Assembly (NCBI GenBank): GCA_964019425.1
Contig: OZ025799.1
Coordinates: 434,001-498,000 of the forward strand
Origin: Flectonema sp. DT1601
Lineage: Eukaryota; Euglenozoa; Diplonemea; Diplonemida; Diplonemidae
Direction of reading: 5' to 3'
DNA: 64,000 bases
Every line of letters begins with the position of its first letter. Positions within the stretch are counted from its first letter, which is position 1. Shown piece by piece: positions 47,361-58,127 of the stretch. A program made the translations under genes and the position numbers. The notes below the pieces were generated by a model. The model worked only from the letters and a program-made list of their open reading frames with translations, was not told where the DNA came from and searched no databases.

Positions 47361-48755
47361 TTAGAGTTTTTCACACATAGAACTCATTAACACGATGGCG
47401 ATAATAATAAAACCAGCACCAAAAGCAGTCATGATAATACTGGCTGGTTTAGGTGTTCCGGCAATTGGATGATCGGCATCACAACGACCATCATCGTCAA
47501 CCTCACATGAATAAGACTTATACCCAGAAGGAAGCCTCCTTCCAGATAGCGTGTAATAGAGCGTAGAATCATTTTCGCACCTGGTCCCACCAAGACTTTG
47601 AACATCATTTCCGCTGTCAACCTTGAGAGCGTTAGCAAAAATAAAGCATCTCCCATCAGATTCATGAGGTGGGCTTTCTGCGTATCCGTTAGATACGGCC
47701 ATAACAATCAATAAACATCCCGCCGTCATAAACAAAACTAATGCAAGAGTTCTAATATTAAAACCAAACTTACTACACTTGATATCTTCAGGAAGTGAAA
47801 CCATCACTATAAGTGTTTCCCCTTCTGTCATGAAGGGGACAGTCTCATTGATTCTGTCATTCCCAAAAACAGCTTCTCTACCAATTGACTGGTGGTGGTA
47901 TATAATATTTTGATCTGACACAGGGATTTGTAAGGCGTAATCTTCGAAGAACTTATCACTAATTCGAAGCTTTAAGGCCTCTGCGTCAGCGTTCATCGGA
48001 ATGTTGAAAACACAAATAAACGATTCATAAACAGCTTCTATGGAAATCTCAGGCCCGCTTCCGAAGTCCGCTGTCATGTCCGGATCATTTTCTCGCGATG
48101 CGATAGGATCATGAGCCCTGACTAGTGTAACATTCACGGGCTCCGATTCTGTTTGTCCGCGGTCTCCGAGATTGTATGATTGAAGTAGGCAATTGTCTTC
48201 AAAAATATTCCCATTACACACCAAACGTTGTAGTCCCGGCAGGACACCCGTGTTTTCCCACACTTGTGCCTTCAAAACTATGACGGAGTCTGTTAGGTTG
48301 CAGCTGATAGTGTGATGACTGCCTTCAAACTGCACCTGAAACCAAACAATAGAAGCAGGGGGTGAAACATCATTAATGTTTACATGCCCTGGAGAGGAAG
48401 CAATATTCATTTCGATGTCTTCCTCATTTTCATTAGAAATCTGTGGAACTAAAGTCACAACAGTCGATTCAGGCGGAGGAGACCTCGTTATCTGACTCCG
48501 ATCTAACTTCAAGACTAAAGTAAATACACTCCATTCCGCAACTTCTGGTTTCAAGTCACCCAGTAGCATTTCGTCATTCGTCAATTCCTTGTTATCATAA
48601 GTCAGCCGTTGTCTCTCAGCCGCCACATTCTGGGAATCTGTTTCTTCAATCAACTTCTTAAAGTCACCAATAGTCATGTCCATTCGAACCGTGCATTCAA
48701 GGGAACGTAGCCCCATTGAAAGCATCTTCACCATAACTTTTACTTCCTCGCTCAT
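47361..48755 (-). CDS. Membrane protein with three ubiquitin-like domains
   Basis: 464 aa from the ATG at 48755, with an acceptor (CACTTTTAG) 14 nt upstream. Three ubiquitin-like beta-grasp units are seen: about 5-82 (TIGDFKKLIEETDSQNVAAE, RQRLTYDNKELTNDEMLLGD), about 138-215 (SVIVLKAQVWENTGVLPGLQ, RLVCNGNIFEDNCLLQSYNL) and about 230-318 (diverged, DAEALKLRISDKFFEDYALQ). Then come a transmembrane helix (TLALVLFMTAGCLLIVMAV), a loop of about 90 aa with four cysteines, and a second helix (IIMTAFGAGFIIIAIVLMSS) with a very short tail. None of the units ends in Gly-Gly, so they are domains and not conjugated modifiers. The ubiquitin-like part would be cytosolic, and the loop luminal or extracellular. 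Function unknown. Confidence 0.78.
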   Translation of the reverse strand: MSEEVKVMVKMLSMGLRSLECTVRMDMTIGDFKKLIEETDSQNVAAERQRLTYDNKELTNDEMLLGDLKPEVAEWSVFTLVLKLDRSQITRSPPPESTVVTLVPQISNENEEDIEMNIASSPGHVNINDVSPPASIVWFQVQFEGSHHTISCNLTDSVIVLKAQVWENTGVLPGLQRLVCNGNIFEDNCLLQSYNLGDRGQTESEPVNVTLVRAHDPIASRENDPDMTADFGSGPEISIEAVYESFICVFNIPMNADAEALKLRISDKFFEDYALQIPVSDQNIIYHHQSIGREAVFGNDRINETVPFMTEGETLIVMVSLPEDIKCSKFGFNIRTLALVLFMTAGCLLIVMAVSNGYAESPPHESDGRCFIFANALKVDSGNDVQSLGGTRCENDSTLYYTLSGRRLPSGYKSYSCEVDDDGRCDADHPIAGTPKPASIIMTAFGAGFIIIAIVLMSSMCEKL

Positions 48756-49732
48756 TTTCAAGGTGACCCTAAAAGTGAATTATCTCCTGTACACAGAAAG
48801 AACTAATTAGAAAAGAAATATTCCTAACAGAAGGTTTTACAATAAACATTCTCTCAGCTAGAAGAACATACTAACAATCAGAATAAAATGATAAAAGATA
48901 GGGGTGGCACCAAGATGATCAGAAAAACAATGAGTAGCTTTTTTCTAAATGGGGAAGTCGCTGTACATCCATTTAGCCTGAGGTTTCCTCGTATATCCCT
49001 ATTCAGTAGAATCTACAAACTACATTTTTTTTTTTCTTTTTAACAGCAGTAACAATAATTAGTCCTTCACTTGTCCCGCTATAGAAAAGTAAAATATTGA
49101 TAAGACTGGTAAACTGAAGGAGTACAAAACATAAACAAGTGAGGGCGATATATATAATTATATTATATTGATGTGTATGTAGGTAAATATTAACAACTTT
49201 CTAAACCCTGATGTTAGAGGCATGTGTCGAATTTTTCATTTCTGCCGATAATTCTGTTGTGTCGCTCGGAACGCCGAGTTGGGATAAGCATACAAAACAT
49301 GCAAGCTTGTCTGCTAGTGTTGTTGTCACCGTCTTCCATGTAAAATGTGACCTAGAAATATTACCACTACACTGACCATCATACTTTCGGTGGTGATTTA
49401 GGATCAATCGATTGTTGCGTCTGCACCCTCTTGTGTTTGTGAGTTAGCGCTGGGGAGTCGGCGAGCAAGTCTCGTAATCTGTTTAATTTATATATTTCTT
49501 TTTTTAAGGTAGGTACAAGATTGGGTGATGGGCGCACCTAACAATCAGAACCTTCTAAGGAAGGGTAAACCCCACCTTGAGGCATGTTCTGACCGGATAC
49601 CTGTTGCACTCAACCAAGGACGTTAAACTTGGAGATATGACAGTGTCCTCAAGAGAATTATACTCTTCTTGAAAGAGTTACTAGAAAAGTATAACCAGAG
49701 GAAGTCGTACTTGCCTCCACTGACAAAGACTT
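48756..49732. other. ~1-kb region without a supported gene
   Basis: Transition from the gene block to repeat DNA. A short open frame at 49,201-49,407 on the minus strand has no ATG and no recognisable domain. The stretch 49,505-49,730 is less AT-rich and could be an untranslated or repeat-derived sequence; I cannot name it. Confidence 0.5.
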
Positions 49733-49915
49733 GAGTTGAATGCAGGGCCTGCCTGTGGCATTATAATAACAGGTTAAGTCATTTGTAGTTCACAGTTTAC
49801 TTCGATTTTATAATTTCACACAGGTATTATGAACGACGAGATATCCAGCGGGATCGCCCAGGGTCTAGTGGAGATTGCCAATGTTGTGCGGGAAGGTGAT
49901 CAACTTTGACATAGT
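49733..49915. repeat. ~180-bp dispersed repeat, copy 1
   Basis: Starts TGAATGCAGGGCCTGCCTGT and includes GGGATCGCCCAGGGTCTAG. A second copy in the same orientation lies at about 55,172-55,370 with roughly 10 percent differences. Confidence 0.8.
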
Positions 49916-50040
49916 TGTTTTTTTTGAGGAGGAATGTAGTAGGCAAAGCTTTAGGCTCACGGCCTTTCCTGAGTGAAGAAGAATGGGATGTCCTAACACA
50001 AGAATACAAAAGATAACGAAGTTCCGCTTCAAGAAAACAA

Positions 50041-51328
50041 TCACATACCAGGAAGCACTTCCAGACTTCCATCGACCTCCTTCGCACCTCGCATCTCCAA
50101 GGCATAAACAGGGGTGGAGTCACCGTGAACGTCATCAGCAGAACATCTCCTTCGATTGTAACGATATCTTGATGGAGGGGTCCGTTTTTTCAGAGTTGAA
50201 CGCTCAGACTTTCTCGGCGGAGTTTCATTTTCCTCATGTTCTTCTGTGTCTGGCGGACTCAAACCTTCTGCCCATGAAGCTAATTGGAACTTCAGGGCCG
50301 CAATTTGAGACCGTGCCAAGGCGAGTTGAACATTTAAATCGCTCGCCAATCCCGTTAACATCATAGATTGCTCAAGCTGCTCTGCGTGAGTTGTACACCG
50401 TTGGTGATTCAGCTCCGAGAGGCGAAGTTGGGCATCCAATAGTTGTTCTGAGAGCTTTGCCGCTTTCTCATTTGTTTCGAGAGAGTCATCTACTGCTCGA
50501 CAGTAGTTCTCGAGTAAGTCAATCCTACCCTCGGACCATTGTCTCGCAATAGGTGTATTCTCTTTAACGGAGATAACGTGACTCTCTTGTCGTAAATTCT
50601 TGGTCGGCGTGCGGTCGAGAGCTTCACTCTGCGGCATTGTCGGAGGAATTGAGGCTAGAGGACAAAGAGGGGTGGTATAATTAAGGGTAGGGATAAGGGT
50701 TTAATAAGAGGAGTAAAAAGACTACTCGTAGTTGTAAAGAGCGAGAGGTAGTTCTTTGCTATCTTCATCACAGCAACAGATTCATACAAAACGGGGGTTC
50801 GAGGGGAAACTTGTTGACTAAAGTGGGTCATGTGGGGATGCGCGGCACGCAAACTCTCGACCTCCCGTTGAGTATAGAAAAGTCTTATTTTACTTTCTCT
50901 TTCCTCATTACATTTGGTCTCCAATTCGTTCGACAGAAGAACAAACCTTTGATGGTAATTGAAGAGCGCCAATTCCGATAGGTCTGCTCTCCGAGCTCAC
51001 GTTTCCTGTAATCTTCCACTAAGTCATATTGTCGAACTAGTGCAGAAAGAGAAGTCTTCGATTCATCGCGTTCTGCTGTTAACCGTTGAATTACTCCTTC
51101 CAGAAGTTCATATTCTTTTCTATCTTTTTCAATAATTAAAACAGGGGGCGCAGGAGGAAGTGAGGATGGATCCTGGTTGGTAGCTTTGATCTCAACAGGT
51201 AATCCATTTAGTAACTGCTTGTCTTTCTCGAGGGAGGCTGACATCGCATTAAAGTAAAATAAAAATAGAACATAAAAAATTCGTTCTTTCATTTGTTCTA
51301 ATTCGTTTTCTAAAATTTGGCATTTCAA
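50041..51328 (-). CDS. Coiled-coil protein of a repeated family, copy 1 (broken)
   Basis: An almost continuous minus-strand coding region for a coiled-coil protein of some 400 aa, rich in Glu, Gln, Leu and Arg (ALDRTPTKNLRQESHVISVK, EKAAKLSEQLLDAQLRLSEL, LALARSQIAALKFQLASWAE), with a basic C-terminus (RKSERSTLKKRTPPSRYRYN). A second copy in inverted orientation lies at 58.5-59.5 kb. The copies share about 95 percent of their sequence, and each is interrupted relative to the other, so neither may be functional here. The start is uncertain. The family shares a 3' untranslated block with 51.6-52.1 kb and 59.6-59.8 kb, which points to a mobile or amplified gene. I do not recognise the family. Confidence 0.6.
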
Positions 51329-51639
51329 TTATTTTAAAAGGTCGATCGGTATAGCCGATCGTTGAGAAAAAAAAACAGATATAAATATAATCGGTTTTTG
51401 TGATCGACGAGTGGAGCGATCACTTAACAAGAAGGAAAAAGAAAGGACCGATTAATTGGGGCTTTGGTTGTATTCCCAAGGCATGTTTTTTTTTTTTAAA
51501 TTATTTACTTGCATTGTTTTTTTTTTTTTTTTAAATTAATAATCACATTTTGTTCAAAAATATTTCATATTAGAGTAAAAGAAAAAAGAAAAGAAAAAAG
51601 AAATAAGAGAAAAAAAAAAAAACCATTGCTGGCCCCCTC

Positions 51640-52190
51640 ACCACTCATAGAGGATGAGGAGGCCAGTAAGGCGTCACTCAAATCTATGCCAAGCCTTGGG
51701 AACTTGGATTGGGGTTTAGACCATTTACAATTAACAATTAACAATTAATCTGATTAACGTTATGATCTGACGGACATAAACATATCGACAAAATAATACA
51801 AATAAATAAATACTAATAGAAACTAGAACTTAGCAATCGTCATCTATAAAGATTCTTCTGCGATCATGAAAGTTCGTTGAGGATGGAGTTCGCTTTTTTT
51901 TTTTGATAAGCGCTCAAACCATTTACAATTAACAATTAATCTGATTGACGTTATGATCTGACGGACATAAGCATATCGACAAAATAATACAAATAAATAA
52001 ATACTAATAGAAACTAGAACTTAGCAATCGTCATCTAAAAAGATTCTTCTGCGATCATGAGAGTTCGTTGAGGGTGGAATTCGTTTTTTTTGTGATAGGC
52101 GCTCCCTCGGACGCGTTGGGGTCTCATTTTCTTCTTGCGCTTCCTTTTCGGGCGGGTTAAAACCATTTGCCCATGAATTTAACTACCATT
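51640..52190 (-). repeat. Diverged 3' fragment of the coiled-coil gene family with duplicated 3' UTR
   Basis: On the minus strand, 52,170-52,000 encodes a diverged version of the family C-terminus (LNSWANGFNPPEKEAQEENE, then PRERLSQKKRIPPS) up to a stop, followed by the 3' UTR block that also follows copy 2. A unit of about 190 bp covering the end of the coding region and the UTR is present twice in tandem (about 51,718-51,905 and 51,913-52,095). So an additional, 5'-truncated family member lies directly upstream of copy 1. Confidence 0.7.
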
Positions 52191-52398
52191 TCAACAGGTT
52201 ATTTACTGAAATATTTGTTCTAAAAGTTGCTAAGTATTTCTCACTTAGAATTTTTTTATTTTTTTATTTTCAGCTTAATTAGCTACAAAGTGTTTCTACA
52301 GTTGGGAATTCCGTGCTTTGGAAGAGCGTTGTACCTACAACTGTCGGCGAGAAGCTGGTCAAGATGGAAACCGGTGATCGGCGTGAGGTTATGCAGAG

Positions 52399-52854
52399 TT
52401 GGCGGAAGAAGGACGGACTCACAAGCACATTCTTGAGGCAGCTATACCTTTTAAGAGAACTGCGTGGTTTAACAGGGATCAGCAGCCAGCAGAGATTGGT
52501 CGCCCAAGGAAGATATGTCCGGAATTAGAACAAGTGGTAGATACAGAGTACAGGGCATCATCCTCCGAGACAAGCATCGTCATGAAGCGGCTGTCTAAGC
52601 AGCGCAACTCTACTGTAACGATACAGAACGTCCTCCCTCCACACGGCTCAATCTATGCAAACAGTGTGCTCAAACGCGTTGTATCTTACACGACTTATCG
52701 TCGGATGCGACCTGACGAATATCGAAAGTTGGCTCGTCGAACAGACGTTTGCAACTACTGCCTAGCTGGTCAGGGTATTCGCAAGAAACTCACCAAGCTA
52801 ATAAAGGGTGTTGAAAGGAAGTCTGGAATGCAGCTCGCACCCCCGGTCTCATGA
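52399..52854 (+). CDS. Unrecognised basic ORF, probably transposon-derived
   Basis: 151 aa (MAEEGRTHKHILEAAIPFKR ...) with good codon-like composition, much less AT-rich than its surroundings. It is basic and helical, with RPRKICPELEQVVDTEYRAS, VVSYTTYRRMRPDEYRKLA and a CNYC pair. No domain is recognised. It sits among repeats and stops just where a segment (52,855-53,070) begins that recurs inverted at 55.4 kb. A transposon protein fragment is the likeliest explanation; a host gene exon is possible. Confidence 0.45.
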   Translation: MAEEGRTHKHILEAAIPFKRTAWFNRDQQPAEIGRPRKICPELEQVVDTEYRASSSETSIVMKRLSKQRNSTVTIQNVLPPHGSIYANSVLKRVVSYTTYRRMRPDEYRKLARRTDVCNYCLAGQGIRKKLTKLIKGVERKSGMQLAPPVS

Positions 52855-53070
52855 GTTGAATTACCAGGTGAGATTTGGACTGTTAGCTTTTGGCTAAGGC
52901 CCTCCCTGAAGAGCAAGAACAAAAAAACTACTCACACCTGAAGAAAACATACACATAGAACACACTGTAAGCTGTGTGTGTATTTTGTGTTTGTCACAAC
53001 AGGAGAGAAAAGAGCATACATATTTTCTTCACAAGAACAAAAAAAATGGCTGGAAAAAAGACACACTTGC
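52855..53070. repeat. Segment repeated in inverted orientation at 55,375-55,545
   Basis: The stretch with CAGGTGAGATTTGGACTG, TTAGCTTTTGGCTAAGG and CTACTCACACCTGAAG appears as its reverse complement at about 55,375-55,530. TTAGCTTTTGGCTAA is itself a hairpin. Confidence 0.8.
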
Positions 53071-53073
53071 AGG

Positions 53074-53168
53074 GAAATATTCCCGTGGGGAAATATTCTC
53101 GCGGATTTAGAAAAAATAAAAAAAACTCGCGGGTTTTTCCCCACAAGAATATTTCCCTTTACAGTATT
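53074..53168. repeat. Family D palindromic element, copy 1
   Basis: About 95 bp: GCAGGGAAATATTCCCGTGG ... CGCGGATTT ... CTCGCGGGTTTTTCCCC ... ATATTTCCCTTTACAGTAT. Complementary blocks fold on each other. Other copies are at about 55,709-55,815 and 56,021-56,150. Confidence 0.8.
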
Positions 53169-53169
53169 C

Positions 53170-54000
53170 TTTTTTATTGATTTTGAAATAAAAAAAAAAA
53201 CAATCAGTTTAGCGTCTTGACCAGGACGGAAAATAGAAAGTGATCGACATAGTCGATCGATAAAAAAACAATGATAACATTGTTTATTCTTTTTTTTTTA
53301 TTTTAAATTCTTTTTATTTATTTTTTAAAAAGAAAAAAAAACGGAAAATAGAAATTAGTCGACAAAGTCGAACGATAAAAAAAAAAAACAATGATAACAT
53401 TGTTTATTCTTTTTTTTGTATTTTTTTTATATTCTTTTTTATTAATTTGAAAAAAAAACAATCAGTTTAGCGTCTTGACCAGGACGGAAAATAGAAAGTG
53501 ATCGACATAGTCGATCGATAAAAAAAAACAATGATAATATTGTTTATTCTTTTTTTTATTTTAAATTCTTTTTATTTATTTTTTAAAGAAAAAAATGGAA
53601 AATGAGAAATTAGTCGACAAAGTCGAACGATAAAAAAAAAACAATGATAACATTGTTTATTCTATTTTTTATTTTATTTTTTCTATTCTTTTTTATTAAT
53701 TTTGAAAAAAAAAAAAAAAAAAAAAAAAAAAAACAGTCAGTTTAGCGTCTTGACCAGGACGGAAAATAGAAAGTGATCGACATAGTCGATCGATAAAAAA
53801 ACAATGATAACATTGTTTATTCTTTTTTTTTTATTTTAAATTCTTTTTATTTATTTTTTAAAGAAAAAAAAACGGAAAATAGAAATTAGTCGACAAAGTC
53901 GAACGATAAAAAAAAAACAATGATAACATTGGTTATCCTTTTTTTTATTTTTTTTTTTTATATTCTTTTTTATTAATTTTGAAAAAAAAAACAATCAGTT
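53170..54000. repeat. Dimeric palindrome-bearing satellite, array 1
   Basis: About three dimeric units of 260-275 bp. Each dimer has one half-unit with the stem TCGATCGAC-ATA-GTCGATCGA and one with TCGAC-AAA-GTCGA, each followed by the palindrome AACAATGATAACATTGTT and long A/T runs. The constant block is CAGTTTAGCGTCTTGACC plus AGGACGG. No coding capacity. Confidence 0.9.
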
Positions 54001-54017
54001 TAGCGTCTGGAGAATGC

Positions 54018-54166
54018 ATCTGGAGAAAAAATCACTTCTGAGCAGAAATATTAGTGCGGTGGAAATATTACTGCGTGAAAAAATTAGTGCGGTTTTTTGC
54101 AGATTTGGAAATTAGTGCGGTTTTTTCCGCGCAGTAATATTTCCAGTTGCAGTATCATTGTTTTTT
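54018..54166. repeat. Family C inverted-repeat element at a satellite orientation switch
   Basis: Contains CTTCTGAGCAGAAATATTAG, GCGGTGGAAATATTACTGCG, AAATTAGTGCGG twice, and ends CGCAGTAATATTTCCAGTTG. Left of it the satellite runs in one direction; right of it, in the other. Confidence 0.85.
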
Positions 54167-54370
54167 TTTATCGTTCGACTTTGTTGACTAATTTTTATTT
54201 TCCCTTTTTTTTTCTTTAAAAAATAAATAATAAGAATTTAAAAAAAAAAAAAAAAAGAATAAACAATGTTATCATTGTTTTTTTATCGATCGACTATGTC
54301 GATCGCTTTCTATTTTCCGTCCTGGTCAAGACGCTAAACTGATTGTTTTTTCTTTAAAATAATAAAAAGG

Positions 54371-54402
<32 letters not shown>

Positions 54403-54516
54403 AATAAACAATGTTATCATTGTTTTTTTTTTCTATCGATCGACTATGTCGATTAATTTCTATTTTCCGTCCCGATCGAGACGCTAAACTGATTGTTTCC
54501 TTTTTTTAAATAATAA

Positions 54517-54546
<30 letters not shown>
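54167..54546. repeat. Satellite array 2 (inverted)
   Basis: Reverse-complement orientation of array 1 (ATCGATCGACTATGTCGATC ... CCGTCCTGGTCAAGACGC), ending in a poly-A run of about 30 nt at 54,517-54,546 that abuts element B. Confidence 0.9.
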
Positions 54547-54551
<5 letters not shown>

Positions 54552-54955
54552 ATCTCCCTGCTATCCTCATATCCCCACAATAATATTATACCTTTTCATT
54601 TTCTCTTTCCTTTTCTGGTCTTTTTTTTTTCTTCTTTTTTTTTCCTTTTTCATACAACGTTTTTTATTTATATTTTTTTTTTTTTTTATATTTTTTTCAT
54701 GTTTGAATATTTCCTCTTCATATTTTTTTTTTCTTTTCTTTCTTTTTTTTTTTTTTTTCTCTGCCTCTCTCTTAATTCTGTTCGTTTCTTTGAAACGAAA
54801 ATTCATTTGAATATTATTCCTTGGTCAGCAACCATCATTGTCGCCCTTTGGGCCTGTTAAAAAAAATAAAAAATAAAAAGAAAGTTTACATCGGGAATAG
54901 GGCAGGAGCCAAAAGCTCCCAGTCCGTTACTTCCCACTTTATCGAAATTCTCCAT
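54547..54955. repeat. Element B, full copy 1
   Basis: About 410 bp. Begins GAGCATCTCCCTGCTATCC, has a T/C-rich body, the palindrome TTCGTTTCTTTGAAACGAA, TGGTCAGCAACCATCATTG, GGGCCTGTTAAAAA, and ends with the hairpin GGAGCCAAAAGCTCC and CTTCCCACTTTATCGAAATT. Copies are at 56,733-56,838 (partial), 56,853-57,255 (inverted), 57,258-57,595 (partial), 60,631-61,042 and 62,467-62,590 (partial). Confidence 0.88.
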
Positions 54956-55171
54956 CTACTTTTTATTTTCTATTAGTTCTGGTCAGAAACTCCTGGGCAG
55001 CAAGAAGGAAAGCAGTTAAGTACTTCTGGGTGTTTGGCATCACCCCCCATAGTGAGCAAGTACAACAGGTAGCATTGGTAGTCTGTTGATCCTGAGTGAT
55101 CCCAGCTACAGTTTTGTTTTTCTTTCTTTTTTTTAGAAGAAGATCAGGACATCCAAGCACTGCTGGATAGT

Positions 55172-55370
55172 TGCTGAATGCAGGGCCTGCCTGTGGCATT
55201 ATAATAACAGGCTAAGTCATTTGTAGTTCATAGTTTACCTTTGATTTTATAACTTCACACAGGGTACTATGAACGATGAGAGATCCAGTGGGATCACTCA
55301 GGGTCTAGTAGAGACCACCAATGTTGTGCGTTGATAGGCAAGGTGACCAACCTTGACATTCTTTCTTTTC
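55172..55370. repeat. ~180-bp dispersed repeat, copy 2
   Basis: Second copy of the repeat at 49,733-49,915, in the same orientation. Confidence 0.8.
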
Positions 55371-55374
55371 TCTC

Positions 55375-55545
55375 CTGTTGTGACAAACACAAAATACACA
55401 CACAGCTTACAGTGTGTTCTTTGTGTATGTTTTCTTCAGGTGTGAGTAGTTTTTTTGTTCTTGCTCTTCAGGGAGGGCCTTAGCCAAAAGCTAACAGTCC
55501 AAATCTCACCTGGAAATTCAACTCCTTCCCTCTGGAAGGGTTGTA
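55375..55545. repeat. Inverted copy of the 52.86-53.0 kb segment
   Basis: Reverse complement of 52,860-53,010. The following 150 bases are unique. The order of segments relative to the 53-kb locus is rearranged, so this is not a simple inverted duplication. Confidence 0.75.
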
Positions 55546-55708
55546 AGCCATGGTGTCCAACTAAATTAAAGGACAAGTCTGGGATAATCCCTGCCAGAGG
55601 GGCGAGTATTCTACCATGGTTGAAATACTCTGGCAACTGATCTTCAATTTTATGTTGTTTGTTAGCTGCTGGTGTATCCTGATCATGTGTTGATACTTGC
55701 ATTTTTTT

Positions 55709-56150
55709 TTACTGTAAAGGGAAATATTCTTGTGGGGAAAAACCCGCGAGTTTTTATTATTTTTTCTAAATCCGCGAGAATATTTCCCCGCGGGAATATT
55801 TCCCTGCAAGCATATCTTTTTTCCAGCCATTTTTTTTGTTCCTTTTTGTGAAGAAAATATGTGTGCTATGAAGGAAAGTTTCAGCAAAAATTATTTTTGT
55901 TGTAGTTTTTTATTGTGTTTGCTCGTAAATAATGATTTGTTCCACCTGACATTCGATGAAAGCACAAAGATTTGTTAAATTCTTGATCAACTGACTCACT
56001 TTCGCAAAAATCCTCTGTGGCAGGGAAATATTCTTGTGGGGAAAAACCCGCGAGTTTGAAAAAAAATCCCCAAATCCGCGAGAATATTTCCCCGCGAGAA
56101 AATTTCCCCGCAAGAATATTTCCCCGCGAGAATATTTCCCTTTACAGTAT
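55709..56150. repeat. Two family D palindromic elements
   Basis: Copies at about 55,709-55,815 (ACTGTAAAGGGAAATATTCT ... CGGGAATATTTCCCTGCAAG) and 56,021-56,150 (ending CGAGAATATTTCCCTTTACA). The outer ACTGTAAAGGG and CCCTTTACAGT ends are inverted repeats. Between them is about 200 bp of unique sequence. Confidence 0.8.
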
Positions 56151-56692
56151 AAAAAAAAAAAAAAAAAAAAAAAGAATAAACAATGTTATCATTGTTTTTT
56201 TTATCGATCGACTATGTCGATCACTTTCTATTTTCCGTCCTGGTCAAGACGCTAAACTGATTGTTTTTTTTTTCAAAATTAATAAAAAAAGAATATAAAA
56301 AAAAAAAAAAAAAAAAAAGGAATAAACAATGTTATCATTGTTTTTTTTTATCGTTCGACTTTGTCGACTAATTTCTATTTTCCGTTTTTTTTTCTTTAAA
56401 AAATAAATAAAAAGAATTTAAAAAAAAAAAAAAAGAATAAACAATGTTATCATTGTTTTTTTTTTATCGATCGACTATGTCGATCACTTTCTATTTTCCG
56501 TCCTGGTCAAGACGCTAAACTGATTGTTTTTTTTTCAAAATTAATAAAAAAAGAATATAAAAAAAAAAAAAAAAAAAAAAAAAGAATAAACAATGTTATC
56601 ATTGTTTTTTTTCTATCGATCGACTATGTCGATTAATTTCTATTTTCCGTCCCGATCGAGACGCTAAACTGATTGTTTCCTTTTTTTAAACA

Positions 56693-56735
<43 letters not shown>
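56151..56735. repeat. Satellite array 3 (inverted orientation)
   Basis: About two dimers in the orientation of array 2, again ending in a long poly-A run followed at once by element B. Confidence 0.9.
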
Positions 56736-56737
<2 letters not shown>

Positions 56738-57595
56738 ATCTCCCTGCTATCCTCATATCCCCACAATAATATTATACCTTTTCATTTTCTCTTTCCTTTT
56801 CTGGTCTTTTTTTTTTTTTTTTTTTTTCTTTTTTTTTCCTTTTTCATACAAGAATTCGATAGAGTGGGAAGTAACGGACTGGGAGCTTTTGGCTCCTGCC
56901 CTATTCCCGATGTAAACTTTCTTTTTATTTTTTTTCTTTTTTTAACAGGCCCAGAGGGCGACAATGACTGTTGCTGACCAAGGAATAATATTCAAATGAA
57001 TTTTCGTTTCAAAGAAACGAACAGAATTAAGAGAGAGGCAGAGAAAAAAAAAAAAAAAGAAAGAAAAGAAAAAAAAAATATGAAGAGGAAATAATCAAAC
57101 ATGAAAAAAATAAAAAAAAAATAAAATATAAATAAAAAACGTTATATGAAAAAGGAAAAAAAAGAAAAAAAAAAAAAAAGACCAGAAAAGGAAAGAGAAA
57201 ATGAAAAGGTATAATATTATTGTGGGGATATGAGGATAGCAGGGAGATGCTCTTTTTTTTTTTTTTTTTTTTTTTTTTATTTATTATTTAAAAAACGTTT
57301 TTATTTATATTTTATTTTATTTTTTTTTTTATTTTTTTCATGTTTGATTATTTCCTCTTCATATTTTTTTTTTCTTTTCTTTCTTTTTTTTTTTTTTTTC
57401 TCTGCCTCTCTCTTAATTCTGTTCGTTTCTTTGAAACGAAAATTCATTTGAATATTATTCCTTGGTCAGCAACCATCATTGTCGCCCTTTGGGCCTGTTA
57501 AAAAAAAAAAAAAAAAAAAAAAGAAAGTTTACATCGGGAATAGGGCAGGAGCCAAAAGCTCCCAGTCCGTTACTTCCCACTTTATCGAAATTCTT
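56733..57595. repeat. Three element B copies forming a large inverted repeat
   Basis: A partial forward copy (56,733-56,838), an inverted full copy (56,853-57,255) and a forward copy lacking its first part (57,258-57,595). The last two are mirror images, with arms of about 330-370 bp and almost no spacer, so the DNA or RNA could form a very long hairpin. Confidence 0.85.
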
Positions 57596-57762
57596 CTGCT
57601 GGTGCCTTACACAGCAAAAAAGCAACCAAATTTTTTTCTACCACCAAGTGGAAAAAACCGCACTAATCTTTTCTCAAAAAAACCGCACTAATTTTTCCGC
57701 ACAGTAATATTTCCCCGCAGTAATTATTCAGCGCAGTAATATTTCCAGTTGCAGTAACATTG
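57594..57762. repeat. Family C-related element (variant E), copy 1
   Basis: Starts TTCTGCTGGTGCCTTACACA, has three AACCGCACTAAT repeats, then AGTAATATTTCCCCGCAGTA and the family C end AATATTTCCAGTTGCAGTA. A near-identical copy is at 58,266-58,433. Confidence 0.85.
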
Positions 57763-58127
57763 TTTATTCTTTTTTTTTTTGTTTTTTTTTTTATATTCTT
57801 TTTTATTAATTTTGAAAAAAAACAATCAGTTTAGCGTCTTGACCAGGACGGAAAATAGAAAGTAATCGACATAGTCGATCGATAAAAAAACAATGATAAC
57901 ATTGTTTATTCTTTTTTTTTTTATTTTTTTTATATTTTTTTTTTAATTATTTTTGAAAAAAAAAAAAAAAAACAATCAGTTTAGCGTCTTGACCAGGACG
58001 GAAAATAGAAAGTGATCGACATAGTCGATCGATAAGAAAACAATGATAACATTGTTTATTCTTTTTTTTTATTTTAAATTCTTCTTATTAATTTTTAAAG
58101 AAAAAAAACGGAAAATAGAAATTACTG
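57763..58127. repeat. Satellite array 4 (forward orientation)
   Basis: About one and a half dimers in the array 1 orientation, bounded on both sides by family C elements. Confidence 0.88.
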
